From Tetramitus jugosus (lineage: Eukaryota > Heterolobosea > Eutetramitea > Acrasida > Vahlkampfiidae), in contig OW569359.1 in NCBI GenBank assembly GCA_937625935.1, positions 186,001 through 250,000 of the forward strand: a stretch of DNA of 64,000 bases, read 5' to 3'. How positions within the stretch are numbered: the stretch's first letter is position 1; each line of letters starts with the position of its first letter. Both the position numbers and the translations under genes were made by a program. Below, in pieces: positions 30,135 to 38,027 of this stretch. The notes under the pieces were generated by a model. The model was given only the letters and a program-made list of their open reading frames with translations. It was not told where the DNA came from and searched no databases.

Positions 30135-31418
30135 CTATTGACTATTCGATGAAGTAGCTTTTTGCACTTGCTTATGTGCATGCTCGTTCAAAAATACAAT
30201 AAACTTGAACAAATGCTTCAAATATCGCTCAACACTCAAAATTTCCATAATGTTATTATGACCAGCATAATCAATAAATAGTGGAGGATAAGGTGTTTGA
30301 ATCTTTTTGGAGAGGGTCTGCATCATCAAAAGAAAAGAGGATATCATTGTTGTGTGAGCTCACATGTTAAAAACAACAAAAATTACAGTCGCGACAAGAA
30401 ACATACTTCTGCGTGATCGAAAGGCACTACTTCATCTTGTCTTCCATGAATAATGAACACTGGACATTTGACCTTGTCAATTCGATCAATGTTTTCAAAC
30501 ATGTCGAAAAATGTCCGTTTCATTGGCACCTTTATCTTCACTACACTTGTGAAGGGACTCTGGAGAACGACGCCTCTGAATTGAGCGTCTTCCTTGGAGG
30601 CAATCCACACAGAGGGACCTGTTCCTAAGCTCGTTCCAAATACAATAATCTTATTTTGTGGTATTCCTCTCTTTGTGACTAGGAAATCAACCGCAGCTTG
30701 AATGGAATTGTAAATGCCTTGTTCTGTACTCTTGACCTTTGGCTTACTAATACCATAACCTTGATACTCATATGAACATACATTAATCTAAAAAGACAAA
30801 GAGAGAAGCGCGCCCAAAAAATTGTAATCGTGTGAGTTCTGATTTCCGACACGTGCGCTCAACGGCAACACAAAAAGCTTACGAAGAATCTTTTTCGACA
30901 CATACCTTTAAGCTTGATCGGAGCAACTCCAAATAGGGCATCATCTGACCCATGTCAGTTGCATTTCCGTGACTATACAATAAACATAGATCACTACCCT
31001 TGTATTCCAAGTAAACACATGGAATTTGAATAATGTGATCAGGAGTTGTTGTTGTCGCAACAGCAGCAGTAGTAGTAGCAGTAGTAGTAGTAGTAGTTGA
31101 AGAAGAAGATGAAGAAGCAGCCACAGAAGAAGAACCATCACCATTGTTCGCTTGCTGAGCATTTTCTTCGTCAGATGAAGAAGAGCCATCAAATGGACCA
31201 CTCTTGCTATTGGGTGAGACAGGAGAACTCTCATCAAAAGATCCCTCTTCATTCAACCCATTTGTTATTGATTTTTTCGTTGATGTTGATCTATTGTTCT
31301 TGTTTTTCTTCTTTGTTTCAGTGTGTGACAGAGAATCGAGCCATATAATGTGTTTGTCGTCCTTGTAGGATGGAGGCTCGGGTGGTTGAAACAAAAGGCG
31401 CGAAATTAAGTTGCCCAT
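30135..31418 (-). CDS. ABHD17-like alpha/beta-hydrolase, depalmitoylase type (three exons)
   Basis: Exons 30906-31418, 30407-30787 and 30135-30317 are all phase 0, with GTATGT donors and introns of 118 and 89 nt, giving 358 residues. It starts MGNLISRLLFQPPEPPSY: Gly2 suggests N-myristoylation, and FQPPEPPSY matches the ABHD17 (FAM108) N-terminus. A Ser/Thr-rich insertion (about residues 45-130) precedes the core. The core has LLYSHGNATDMG (oxyanion region), the nucleophile Ser224 in GTSLG, Asp289 in HGRQDEVVPF and His318 in GHNN, a complete catalytic triad. ABHD17 enzymes remove palmitate from Ras and synaptic proteins at membranes. ABHD13-like lipid hydrolases are the alternative. Confidence 0.9.
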
Positions 31419-31945
31419 CTTGGTGGTTGTTTGGTTTGAAGAAAATAAAAGTACTGATTCTCTCAGTCAGATGCGTGGAGAAGCAGTAGGAAGGAGGAAA
31501 GCTTTGTGGAGATGTATGCCGTTTTTTGTAAAAACAATCCTTTTTATGTTTTTCGACTTTTGGTAGTGTGGTTTGTGTGCGAGAGGTGAAAAATGTCAGA
31601 AGAAATCCTTTACGTGTAGATGAGGACGAAAAATGAGATGTTTGTGTTTTTTCCCCCACCGAGTTCTGGTCGTCCTGCACTCAGGAGTCGCGGTTTGTCC
31701 TCCTCCATTTTGGACAAAACACCGAATGTCACGGAGAAATACACTGGTTGAGGGTTCGTGAAGAAACTGTAGCATTCAACTAAATGTGTGAAACAACAAT
31801 TTTCAGCAAGTCGGACTTTACTCTGAAAAAAAACAAGAAAAACAGGAACGCCATAAACTCTCTCGTTTTTCCAACAAAATTCCAACAACAACAGCATTCG
31901 CCATCAAAAATCAACAACCAATAACAACACCAAACATCCAACAGA
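31419..31945. other. Divergent promoter region
   Basis: Head-to-head spacer between the ABHD17-like gene (minus) and NSA2 (plus). No supported gene. A CAA/AACA-rich leader runs up to the NSA2 ATG. An in-frame open stretch on the minus strand (31610-31897) has no coding-like features. Confidence 0.5.
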
Positions 31946-32728
31946 ATGCCACAAGGAGATTATATTGAACTGCATCAGAAGCGTTTTGGTCATAGACCAG
32001 ATTTCTGGGAGACAAAGAGGAAGAAGGAAGCCCGTATCCACAAGAACAGAAGTAAGATGGCCCGAACACTGACTGGTCTGAAAGCTAAACTTTTCAATCA
32101 AAAGAGATACACTGAGAAGGCTCAAATGAAGAAGATGATTAAACAACATGAACAAAAGAGCACAAAGGAAAAGCCAGTCGACAATGCACCAAAGAATGCC
32201 GTTCCTGCTTATTTGATGGATCGTGAGAATATTTCTCGCGCCAAAATTCTAAGTAACACCGTAAAGCAAAAGAGAAAGGAAAAGGCAGGTAAATGGAATG
32301 TTCCTGTGCCTCAGACGAAAGCCCTCACTGAAGATGAAATGTTCAAAGTGATGAGATCAGGTAAGAGAAAAAAGAAGATGTGGAAGAGAATGATCAACAA
32401 GGTTTCATTTGTTGGTGACTCTTTTACTCGTAAGGCACCAAAGTATGAAAGATTTATTAGGCCTATGGCCCTGCGTTTCAAAAAGGCTCACGTTACGCAT
32501 CCAGAGCTAAAGGCAACCTTCCAATTGCCAATTATTGGAGTGAAGAAGAATCCACAGAGCAGAGTATTCACCACATTGGGTGTTATTACGAAGGGTACCA
32601 TCTTGGAAGTCAACGTGTCTGATTTAGGTCTAGTTACACCAACCGGTAAGGTTGTCTGGGGTAAGTACGCCCAAGTTACAAACAATCCAGAGAACGATGG
32701 CTGTATAAACGCCGTTCTCCTGGTGTAA
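31946..32728 (+). CDS. NSA2: Ribosome biogenesis protein NSA2
   Basis: Encodes 260 residues, the exact typical length of NSA2/TINP1. The start [19 protein letters not shown] matches the invariant family N-terminus. The Lys/Arg-rich helical first half ([35 protein letters not shown]) and the beta-rich C-terminal domain, related to ribosomal protein eS8 ([43 protein letters not shown]), are intact. NSA2 is a nuclear pre-60S assembly factor needed for 27SB pre-rRNA processing. The gene is intronless. Confidence 0.97.
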   Translation: MPQGDYIELHQKRFGHRPDFWETKRKKEARIHKNRSKMARTLTGLKAKLFNQKRYTEKAQMKKMIKQHEQKSTKEKPVDNAPKNAVPAYLMDRENISRAKILSNTVKQKRKEKAGKWNVPVPQTKALTEDEMFKVMRSGKRKKKMWKRMINKVSFVGDSFTRKAPKYERFIRPMALRFKKAHVTHPELKATFQLPIIGVKKNPQSRVFTTLGVITKGTILEVNVSDLGLVTPTGKVVWGKYAQVTNNPENDGCINAVLLV

Positions 32729-33347
32729 AAAAACACTTTTGAAAATACTGGCTGTGAAAACGTTTTTTGTCTCTTCGGGATTTTATTGTTGAATTGAGCG
32801 ATTCCACGCCAAGAGTCATCGAACGGACGATGACATCTTGAAGGTCTTTGAGGTGTTTCACTCGAGTCGACATGCAGAGGAAGTATAGGTCAAGTGCGGA
32901 ACACTATCAAGATGTTCAATTACAGCTTCAAGGTGAAGCTCGAGTTTCAACTAAGAATAGAACCAATGAACCGATGTCACGAAATCGTGTTCCAACAAAA
33001 GCCCTCTTTAAAGGATCGCCTGGCGCTCCATGCCACCAGATAGCGTCCAGAAACCAAAGCAACCGCAATAGAATATCGTAAAAGTTTTCCAATCCCGAAC
33101 AGAGTCTTCGTCTTTCTATCCGAGCTCCGTGCACAACCAAATTTCTTCGAACTTCATCAATACAATCTAATACTTGACAACTGCCTTTGTTTACGGTCCT
33201 GAATTCCCTCTAAATTTTTTGATTTCAGAGCAGTTACATTTTACAAGTACCAGCCGAAGCAAAAAGCTTGACACCCATAGCTTAGCAACAAACTCATTAT
33301 CCCAACTAATAGCTACACCCCATAGAACCAAACTAAAGCAAACAGCC
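32729..33347. other. Intergenic with one small open frame
   Basis: Spacer between NSA2 and the PB1 gene, same strand. A 69-codon ATG frame lies at 32872-33081 and is listed separately. Otherwise it is AT-rich leader and trailer with no recognisable RNA gene. Confidence 0.45.
32872..33081 (+). CDS. Possible small protein, 69 residues
   Basis: An ATG-started frame whose product is basic and polar (MQRKYRSSAEHYQDVQLQ; then RNRVPTKALFKGSPGAP), without a signal peptide or membrane segment. Composition is more protein-like than random frames nearby, but I recognise no family. It could be the tail of a gene with an unseen upstream exon or a chance frame in the leader of the PB1 gene. Confidence 0.25.
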   Translation: MQRKYRSSAEHYQDVQLQLQGEARVSTKNRTNEPMSRNRVPTKALFKGSPGAPCHQIASRNQSNRNRIS

Positions 33348-34391
33348 ATGAATATTCACATCAAAGCTTACATAACAGAGGAAGATAGTTATCACAGAGA
33401 TACAATCTCCTATCAAACTACCTTAACTCACTTTATAACATCAATTTTAGGTTTGGAGCTTCATTCCAACCTTACCATAGAGTACATGGACGAAGAAGGA
33501 GATTGGATACGGGTAAACAATGAAGATCAATGGTCTCATGCAATTAACCTTCACATGTCAATTAAAGATCGATCTCCAAAGTCATCGGAACTCTTCCGGT
33601 TAAGAGTAAGACCCAGAACACAGAGAACTCTCTCTCAGCAAGCAATTGTGTTATCACTAGAGAAAACACAAGCTTATTCCGAGAGTGACCATATCTCACC
33701 AAGATTACAGTCCTATCCACCTCCACCACCTGCTCCTCCACTAAATTCTCAAACCAGTGCTGGGTCAAAGAGAAAAGAAGACAAGAAACCAGCAGCTCCT
33801 CCATCTCCTCCACCCATGACCACAACAATGTTTGTGTGTAAAGATTATGATATATCCAATTTAGTTGAGAAACCCACACTAGCAACTGTTCTCCCTCCAT
33901 CTCCTCCAACCCCACCTCGCTTCTCTCTTCAAGAAGCCATCACCAATGCCCGAAACAATCTAAAGAATCACTCTGATCGCAAAGAAGGTCCCAAAGTCCA
34001 GGTAGTTCAAGATTACTTCACACCTTCGGGTGTTCCAAAGAGTGAATTTTTGAAGCAGTTATCGGCAAGGATCAAAACCAACAAACAAAAACACATGTCA
34101 ACAAAGGAGGAGTTTGATATGGTTAAAGATGTCAAGAGAGGATTACATGAGGAATTACTACGAAAGTGTAAAAAATTGGATGCCACAGTGAAATCAACAC
34201 TACAGTCCTCCTCGCCACTATTAGACGAACTACTTCGTAGGCAAAAACAATTTTCCATGAGACAAGTACAAAAGAAAGAAGACTTGGCAGAGTATGAATG
34301 GGTGGATACAAGGGATTTGTCTCTTCTTGTCTCAGGTGAAGAAGGTAGTTCTAGTTGGCTGTATTCCATCCTATCGAAGTTCAACTTCTAG
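33348..34391 (+). CDS. PB1-domain protein with Pro-rich linker
   Basis: Encodes 347 residues from the ATG at 33348; the frame is open 174 nt upstream, but that part reads like leader. Residues 1-80 resemble a PB1 domain: basic and beta-rich at the start, then TIEYMDEEGDWIRVNNEDQW, which fits the acidic OPCA motif of type I PB1 domains. A Pro-rich segment (SYPPPPPAPPL; APPSPPPMT) offers SH3/profilin-type sites. The second half is helical and charged (EFDMVKDVKRGLHEELLRKCKKLD) and ends with a Trp-containing segment, ASSWLY-like (SSSWLYSILSKFNF). PB1 proteins scaffold signalling complexes by head-to-tail pairing. No kinase, SH3 or PX domain is present, so the pathway is open. Confidence 0.65.
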   Translation: MNIHIKAYITEEDSYHRDTISYQTTLTHFITSILGLELHSNLTIEYMDEEGDWIRVNNEDQWSHAINLHMSIKDRSPKSSELFRLRVRPRTQRTLSQQAIVLSLEKTQAYSESDHISPRLQSYPPPPPAPPLNSQTSAGSKRKEDKKPAAPPSPPPMTTTMFVCKDYDISNLVEKPTLATVLPPSPPTPPRFSLQEAITNARNNLKNHSDRKEGPKVQVVQDYFTPSGVPKSEFLKQLSARIKTNKQKHMSTKEEFDMVKDVKRGLHEELLRKCKKLDATVKSTLQSSSPLLDELLRRQKQFSMRQVQKKEDLAEYEWVDTRDLSLLVSGEEGSSSWLYSILSKFNF

Positions 34392-34633
34392 GCGTGGATT
34401 GTACATATATATTTTTCAATTTGATGTATTTTAGTAACATTCTGTATGAATTCGTACAGATATTTCACCAAGATAGGGCTCGCTCAACAATATGCTTGAC
34501 TAAACTCAACCCTCAATTGTTGATCGAGTCGTGTGAAATAAATAATCTTTTGTTTTGTACTAAAATGCTCATATTGACGCAATAGTATTTGTTTGACACA
34601 ACACATTCACAAACTAGTATGATTCATGGTGTT

Positions 34634-35278
34634 TTATTCCCACCAGCTCGTAAGTCCTAGTCCAGGCTGATTCAACCGGCCAAACACAATCATTGGCAAA
34701 TCAGACATGTTGTTGTTCTTCGAGGCACTACTGGCTTGTTGCTGCTGTTGTTGCTGAGGTGCGCCAGGCTTCTTTACTTCTGCCTTGGGTGCCTTGGCAT
34801 CTTGTTCCGAAGTATGGAATTGAATGCTGTTGACTTTGAAGCGAATTTCCTCTCCCAAATCAAAGAACATGTCATGTTCTTGATACTTCCACACCCACAG
34901 ATTCTCCTCATCCTGAAAGTAGGAGTGATCTGGCAAGAGGTACGGTGGGATCCAAACATCATCAAAAAAGTTGACAGACACACGAATGCCATTCTTCAAA
35001 TCACATCCAACAATTTTCCCGCTAATAATTTCTCCTACAAACGGCCGAAAGACAATCAACCGGAAGGTGGCTTCTGTGTGAGAGGCACCATCACCAGGGT
35101 AAATGTATGGATCTCCAATTTTCAAAATATCGTATATGGAGATGCATAGACCAACATCAGGAAGAATTTTGTTGGCAAATTTGGAATGAATTTCATCTTT
35201 AAGAGCAATAATGTAGTCTTTGGAGAAGTGATCTGGCTCGATGCGAATTTTGTCCTTGATTGTCACCAGAGAGAACAT
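34634..35278 (-). CDS. POLR3H/RPC25: RNA polymerase III subunit RPC8
   Basis: Encodes 214 residues from MFSLVTIKDKIRI (ATG at 35278), the conserved family start. The N-terminal RPB7-like domain includes ANKILPDVGLCISIYDIL and PYIYPGDGASHTEATFRLIVFRPFVGE. The OB-fold half includes GKIVGCDLKNGIRVSVNFFDDVWIPP and LWVWKYQ, and the protein ends GRLNQPGLGLTSWWE, diagnostic of RPC8 (human ...ISEPGLGLLSWW). A Pol III rather than Pol II assignment rests on PGDGASHT and the closing SWW. RPC8 forms the stalk with RPC9 and acts in initiation of tRNA and 5S transcription; a 5S gene lies 6 kb away. A Gln-rich run (about residue 185) is inserted in the C-terminal part. Confidence 0.95.
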   Translation of the reverse strand: MFSLVTIKDKIRIEPDHFSKDYIIALKDEIHSKFANKILPDVGLCISIYDILKIGDPYIYPGDGASHTEATFRLIVFRPFVGEIISGKIVGCDLKNGIRVSVNFFDDVWIPPYLLPDHSYFQDEENLWVWKYQEHDMFFDLGEEIRFKVNSIQFHTSEQDAKAPKAEVKKPGAPQQQQQQQASSASKNNNMSDLPMIVFGRLNQPGLGLTSWWE

Positions 35279-35748
35279 GTTTATGTGGTGGGTGGTATTG
35301 TTGCTGTTGTTGTTGTTGCTGATTTTTTTTTCTGGTGCATGCAAAAAAGCATTTTCGCGTTAGTTTTTGGCTCGGTGTTTTATTCTGTGCTTGCAGAGCT
35401 TCAAAGGTGTCGCAATTGTGTTGCTAAGTGGGAGTGGGGATAATAGTCCAATGTTGTATATGTTGCTACTTTATTGTGAGTGAACAGCTACTTGATTCTT
35501 CCTTCCCTTTGTACAATAATGCTACTTGTTGATCAATCGATCCCCATCCCTCAGTGGTCTTTTTCAAATAGGAGTGAGAGTTTTCTCGCACCTTCTTCGT
35601 TGTTTCTTGTCTTCTCTTCTGACTTGAACAGTAATAAAAATAATGTATGAATGTGTGGTTAACACAATCTGTTCTCTTTCTTGAGGGTCCTAATAATTAA
35701 TATAAAAATACAATCATCGGTCTCTTCTCTCGCTGGATCAGAAAACTG
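35279..35748. other. Intergenic, no gene recognised
   Basis: Upstream leader of RPC8 (TTG/CAA-rich) and AT-rich spacer toward the small minus-strand ORF at 35749. No RNA gene or repeat of note. Confidence 0.5.
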
Positions 35749-36003
35749 TTAGTAAGCTGCGGCGAATCGAGACTGTTGTCGATAGAACTGTCGTTCTAGT
35801 TGAGGCTGCTGATGAGTCGAATTCACGTCCAACAACCGAAAGCCTACGATCTGAGGAGGTGAACGACGGTTGTGCTGTTCAATGGACTGACCACCACTCA
35901 TCTCTTCATCATTCTCACCTAGTTCCTCATTGTCAATGTAATTTCTCTTGAGCCACATGCCAGAACACTTTAGCATGAACAGTCCAGTAATAACGCCCTT
36001 CAT
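35749..36003 (-). CDS. Possible small protein, 84 residues
   Basis: ATG at 36003. The N-terminus is hydrophobic (MKGVITGLFMLKCSGMWLKRN), then an acidic segment (NEELGENDEEMSGG) and a basic Gln/Arg-rich tail ending FAAAY. It could be a small membrane or mitochondrial protein, but no family is recognised. TTAATATA-type AT-rich sequence follows the stop. Kept as a candidate because start, composition and isolation from other genes agree. Confidence 0.35.
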   Translation of the reverse strand: MKGVITGLFMLKCSGMWLKRNYIDNEELGENDEEMSGGQSIEQHNRRSPPQIVGFRLLDVNSTHQQPQLERQFYRQQSRFAAAY

Positions 36004-36084
36004 AGTTTTTAGAGTTTAGTATATGGTGTGGTACAACTGTTTTGGTTTTGGTTTTCTCTTTCATAAATAGGGAATCGTGTGTTC

Positions 36085-36312
36085 ATGTCACGAGAGTTAA
36101 ATGGCGATTTACAGTTTCCAATTGCTCGTTGGTTGCCAACCTTGGATTCGGTCATCGTGCCAACGAATAACCCCAGGTCACCAATTAATCACTTGACATG
36201 TCTCTCCAAGGAAAATTTTCCCAAGGAGGTGACCGGGCAAATGAAAAAGTTATTTCTGGAAACTGTAGTCGAGGGCGTCAACAGTCAAATGATACCATGC
36301 ATCTTGGTATAA
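36085..36312 (+). CDS. Doubtful small ORF, 75 residues
   Basis: ATG-started frame, divergent from the 35749 ORF by about 80 bp. The product has no signal, repeat or known motif (MSRELNGDLQFPIARWLPT...). Nothing beyond an open frame supports it. Confidence 0.18.
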   Translation: MSRELNGDLQFPIARWLPTLDSVIVPTNNPRSPINHLTCLSKENFPKEVTGQMKKLFLETVVEGVNSQMIPCILV

Positions 36313-36448
36313 ATACATTAGATTTACAGTGGTTACAATTTTAGATCAGACCGATTTTAGAATGAACCGTGAATTGTGAGGTCATCGATCTCTTTCAAAT
36401 ACAACACCGATCACCTCATTTTGAACAGAACACCACACTGAGAGAGAA

Positions 36449-36766
36449 ATGATATCAAGAACGCTCAACAGTATTTTACGCAATCCATGTGTCTGCTACA
36501 AGCGACACTCTATGATCATGTCCCAGAGGGTAGCATGGATTCACACTGACTCTGATAAGGTTCACAGGTTTGAGAACAGAATTGACACAAAGCACTCCAG
36601 ACTGCCATCCAATGATACAAACTACTTGGAGAACATGGCGGCAGAGGACAGAGTTCCTGGACCTGCTTCTGCTCCTATCAGCAAGTCCTTTGAAGAAAGA
36701 ATCAGAGATGGAGAGAGTGGAGATTGGTCTAGAGGAGCAGAAGATGGTTCCTATCGCCAGCATTAG
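36449..36766 (+). CDS. Small protein with mitochondrial-type presequence
   Basis: Encodes 105 residues from the ATG at 36449. The first 35 residues are rich in Arg, Ser and hydrophobics without acids (MISRTLNSILRNPCVCYKRH), a typical mitochondrial targeting peptide. The remainder is polar and ends KSFEERIRDGESGDWSRGAED. GDW near the C-terminus recalls small respiratory assembly factors such as SDHAF4, but the match is too weak to name. The gene is convergent with the alkaline ceramidase gene, 62 bp between stops. Confidence 0.5.
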   Translation: MISRTLNSILRNPCVCYKRHSMIMSQRVAWIHTDSDKVHRFENRIDTKHSRLPSNDTNYLENMAAEDRVPGPASAPISKSFEERIRDGESGDWSRGAEDGSYRQH

Positions 36767-36828
36767 CGCGACATCACCATGTACAAATAAAATGCAAAAA
36801 TTGGAATCTCAAAGATACACTTCATTAT

Positions 36829-37800
36829 TTAGGCGGTGGCAGGTTTGTGATAAGGGATTGCTTTTGAACCGAATTGGATCCATGGAAGGACATACCACTT
36901 CCATTCAATGTGATAACCCTTCTTGTTATTATTTTCGGTTAGTCCAATTGAGACCAGGTAGTCATGTTTGTCTGCATAGTAGCTAAACAACAAGAAAACT
37001 GCCCACAAGTAGCTACCATATGCTGTGAATAGATGCCAAAAGCTATGAAGCTTCAGAGCGTCAATACCGTAGCCACACATTGCCTTATCCATATTCCATA
37101 CAGTAAATGCCAATATAAAGCTTGCGAACACGCATCTGATGAGATTCTTCTTTTGTTTCATGTGCAGCTTGCTTGTTAGTGATGGTCCTCCGGGAGTATT
37201 GGACAACTTGATGCTGAAGGCATAGGAGAAAATCATCTCAAAGAAGAATGTGGCAATGAACAGAATGGGTGTATGTACATCATAAACGGCAAACAGGAAG
37301 GAGAACACTGATATGGTAAATAGGAAGGACAGGAAGTGTGACCACGAGATGAAATACTTGAACACTCGCTTATCTTCACTGTATGAGATGTAATCCCTGT
37401 GGTTCCACAAACAGTACAACAGAGAGAGTATGGGTAGATGCATACTCAATTCATCCCACATTTGATCTCTCACCTGTAGTGTCATGTGAAACATCCAACT
37501 TCCTATACCGACCATTATCAAGCTAAGGTTCATCCAAGAGAATCGCACGAGTGGGCCATTGATGGAGTCTGTAGGATTACCACCTTTTGCCATCCCTTTT
37601 AAAAGAATCGGAGCTTGATTCTTCAACTTTCGATAGAAGGATCTCGTATGGATCAGAGATATAATAGCCATGATTACATAGAATAGATTGGACAGCGTGT
37701 TATAGGTTTCAGCAATGTAGTACGAGTGCTGATAATCTGGTTCGCACCAGTTAACACTAGCAGTGGGCACTCCCCAGAATCCTTGGTTATTGGTTGTCAT
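36829..37800 (-). CDS. ACER/YPC1: Alkaline ceramidase
   Basis: Encodes 323 residues from the ATG at 37800; an upstream extension starts only at GTG. The opening GFWGVPTASVNWCEPDYQHS and YYIAETYNTLSN are the hallmark of alkaline ceramidases. About seven membrane spans are visible. Zinc-site residues fit the family: Ser and His in GIGSWMFHMTLQ (SxxxH), Asp/Glu in DQMWDELSMHLP, and HxxxH in LHSFWHLFTAYGSY. The enzyme hydrolyses ceramide to sphingosine and fatty acid in ER/Golgi membranes at alkaline pH. A Lys/Gly-rich insertion (LKGMAKGGNPTDSING) sits in an early loop. Confidence 0.95.
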   Translation of the reverse strand: MTTNNQGFWGVPTASVNWCEPDYQHSYYIAETYNTLSNLFYVIMAIISLIHTRSFYRKLKNQAPILLKGMAKGGNPTDSINGPLVRFSWMNLSLIMVGIGSWMFHMTLQVRDQMWDELSMHLPILSLLYCLWNHRDYISYSEDKRVFKYFISWSHFLSFLFTISVFSFLFAVYDVHTPILFIATFFFEMIFSYAFSIKLSNTPGGPSLTSKLHMKQKKNLIRCVFASFILAFTVWNMDKAMCGYGIDALKLHSFWHLFTAYGSYLWAVFLLFSYYADKHDYLVSIGLTENNNKKGYHIEWKWYVLPWIQFGSKAIPYHKPATA

Positions 37801-38027
37801 GATAGCAGTTCTTGCTTGTTTTTCTTCTATGGTCACCGAAAGGCATTTTAGTCAGCTCTGTTGCGAAGGATTGTGCACCACAGAGCTTTTTTTAGCGGCT
37901 CAGGAGGTTCCGCGTAGATTAGCTGTGACTGTTCGCGTGAGCAAGGATAAACTCAAAATCTCCAACATGGCGAAAACAAGTGAAGGAATTGGACTTGATG
38001 CATGGAGAAGGTATGGATCTATGCGGT

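Noticed and set aside
36449-36766. Naming the small mitochondrial protein SDHAF4 or ATPase inhibitor IF1
   Set aside because: Only a GDW triplet agrees with SDHAF4, and the IF1 Gly-rich inhibitory motif is absent.
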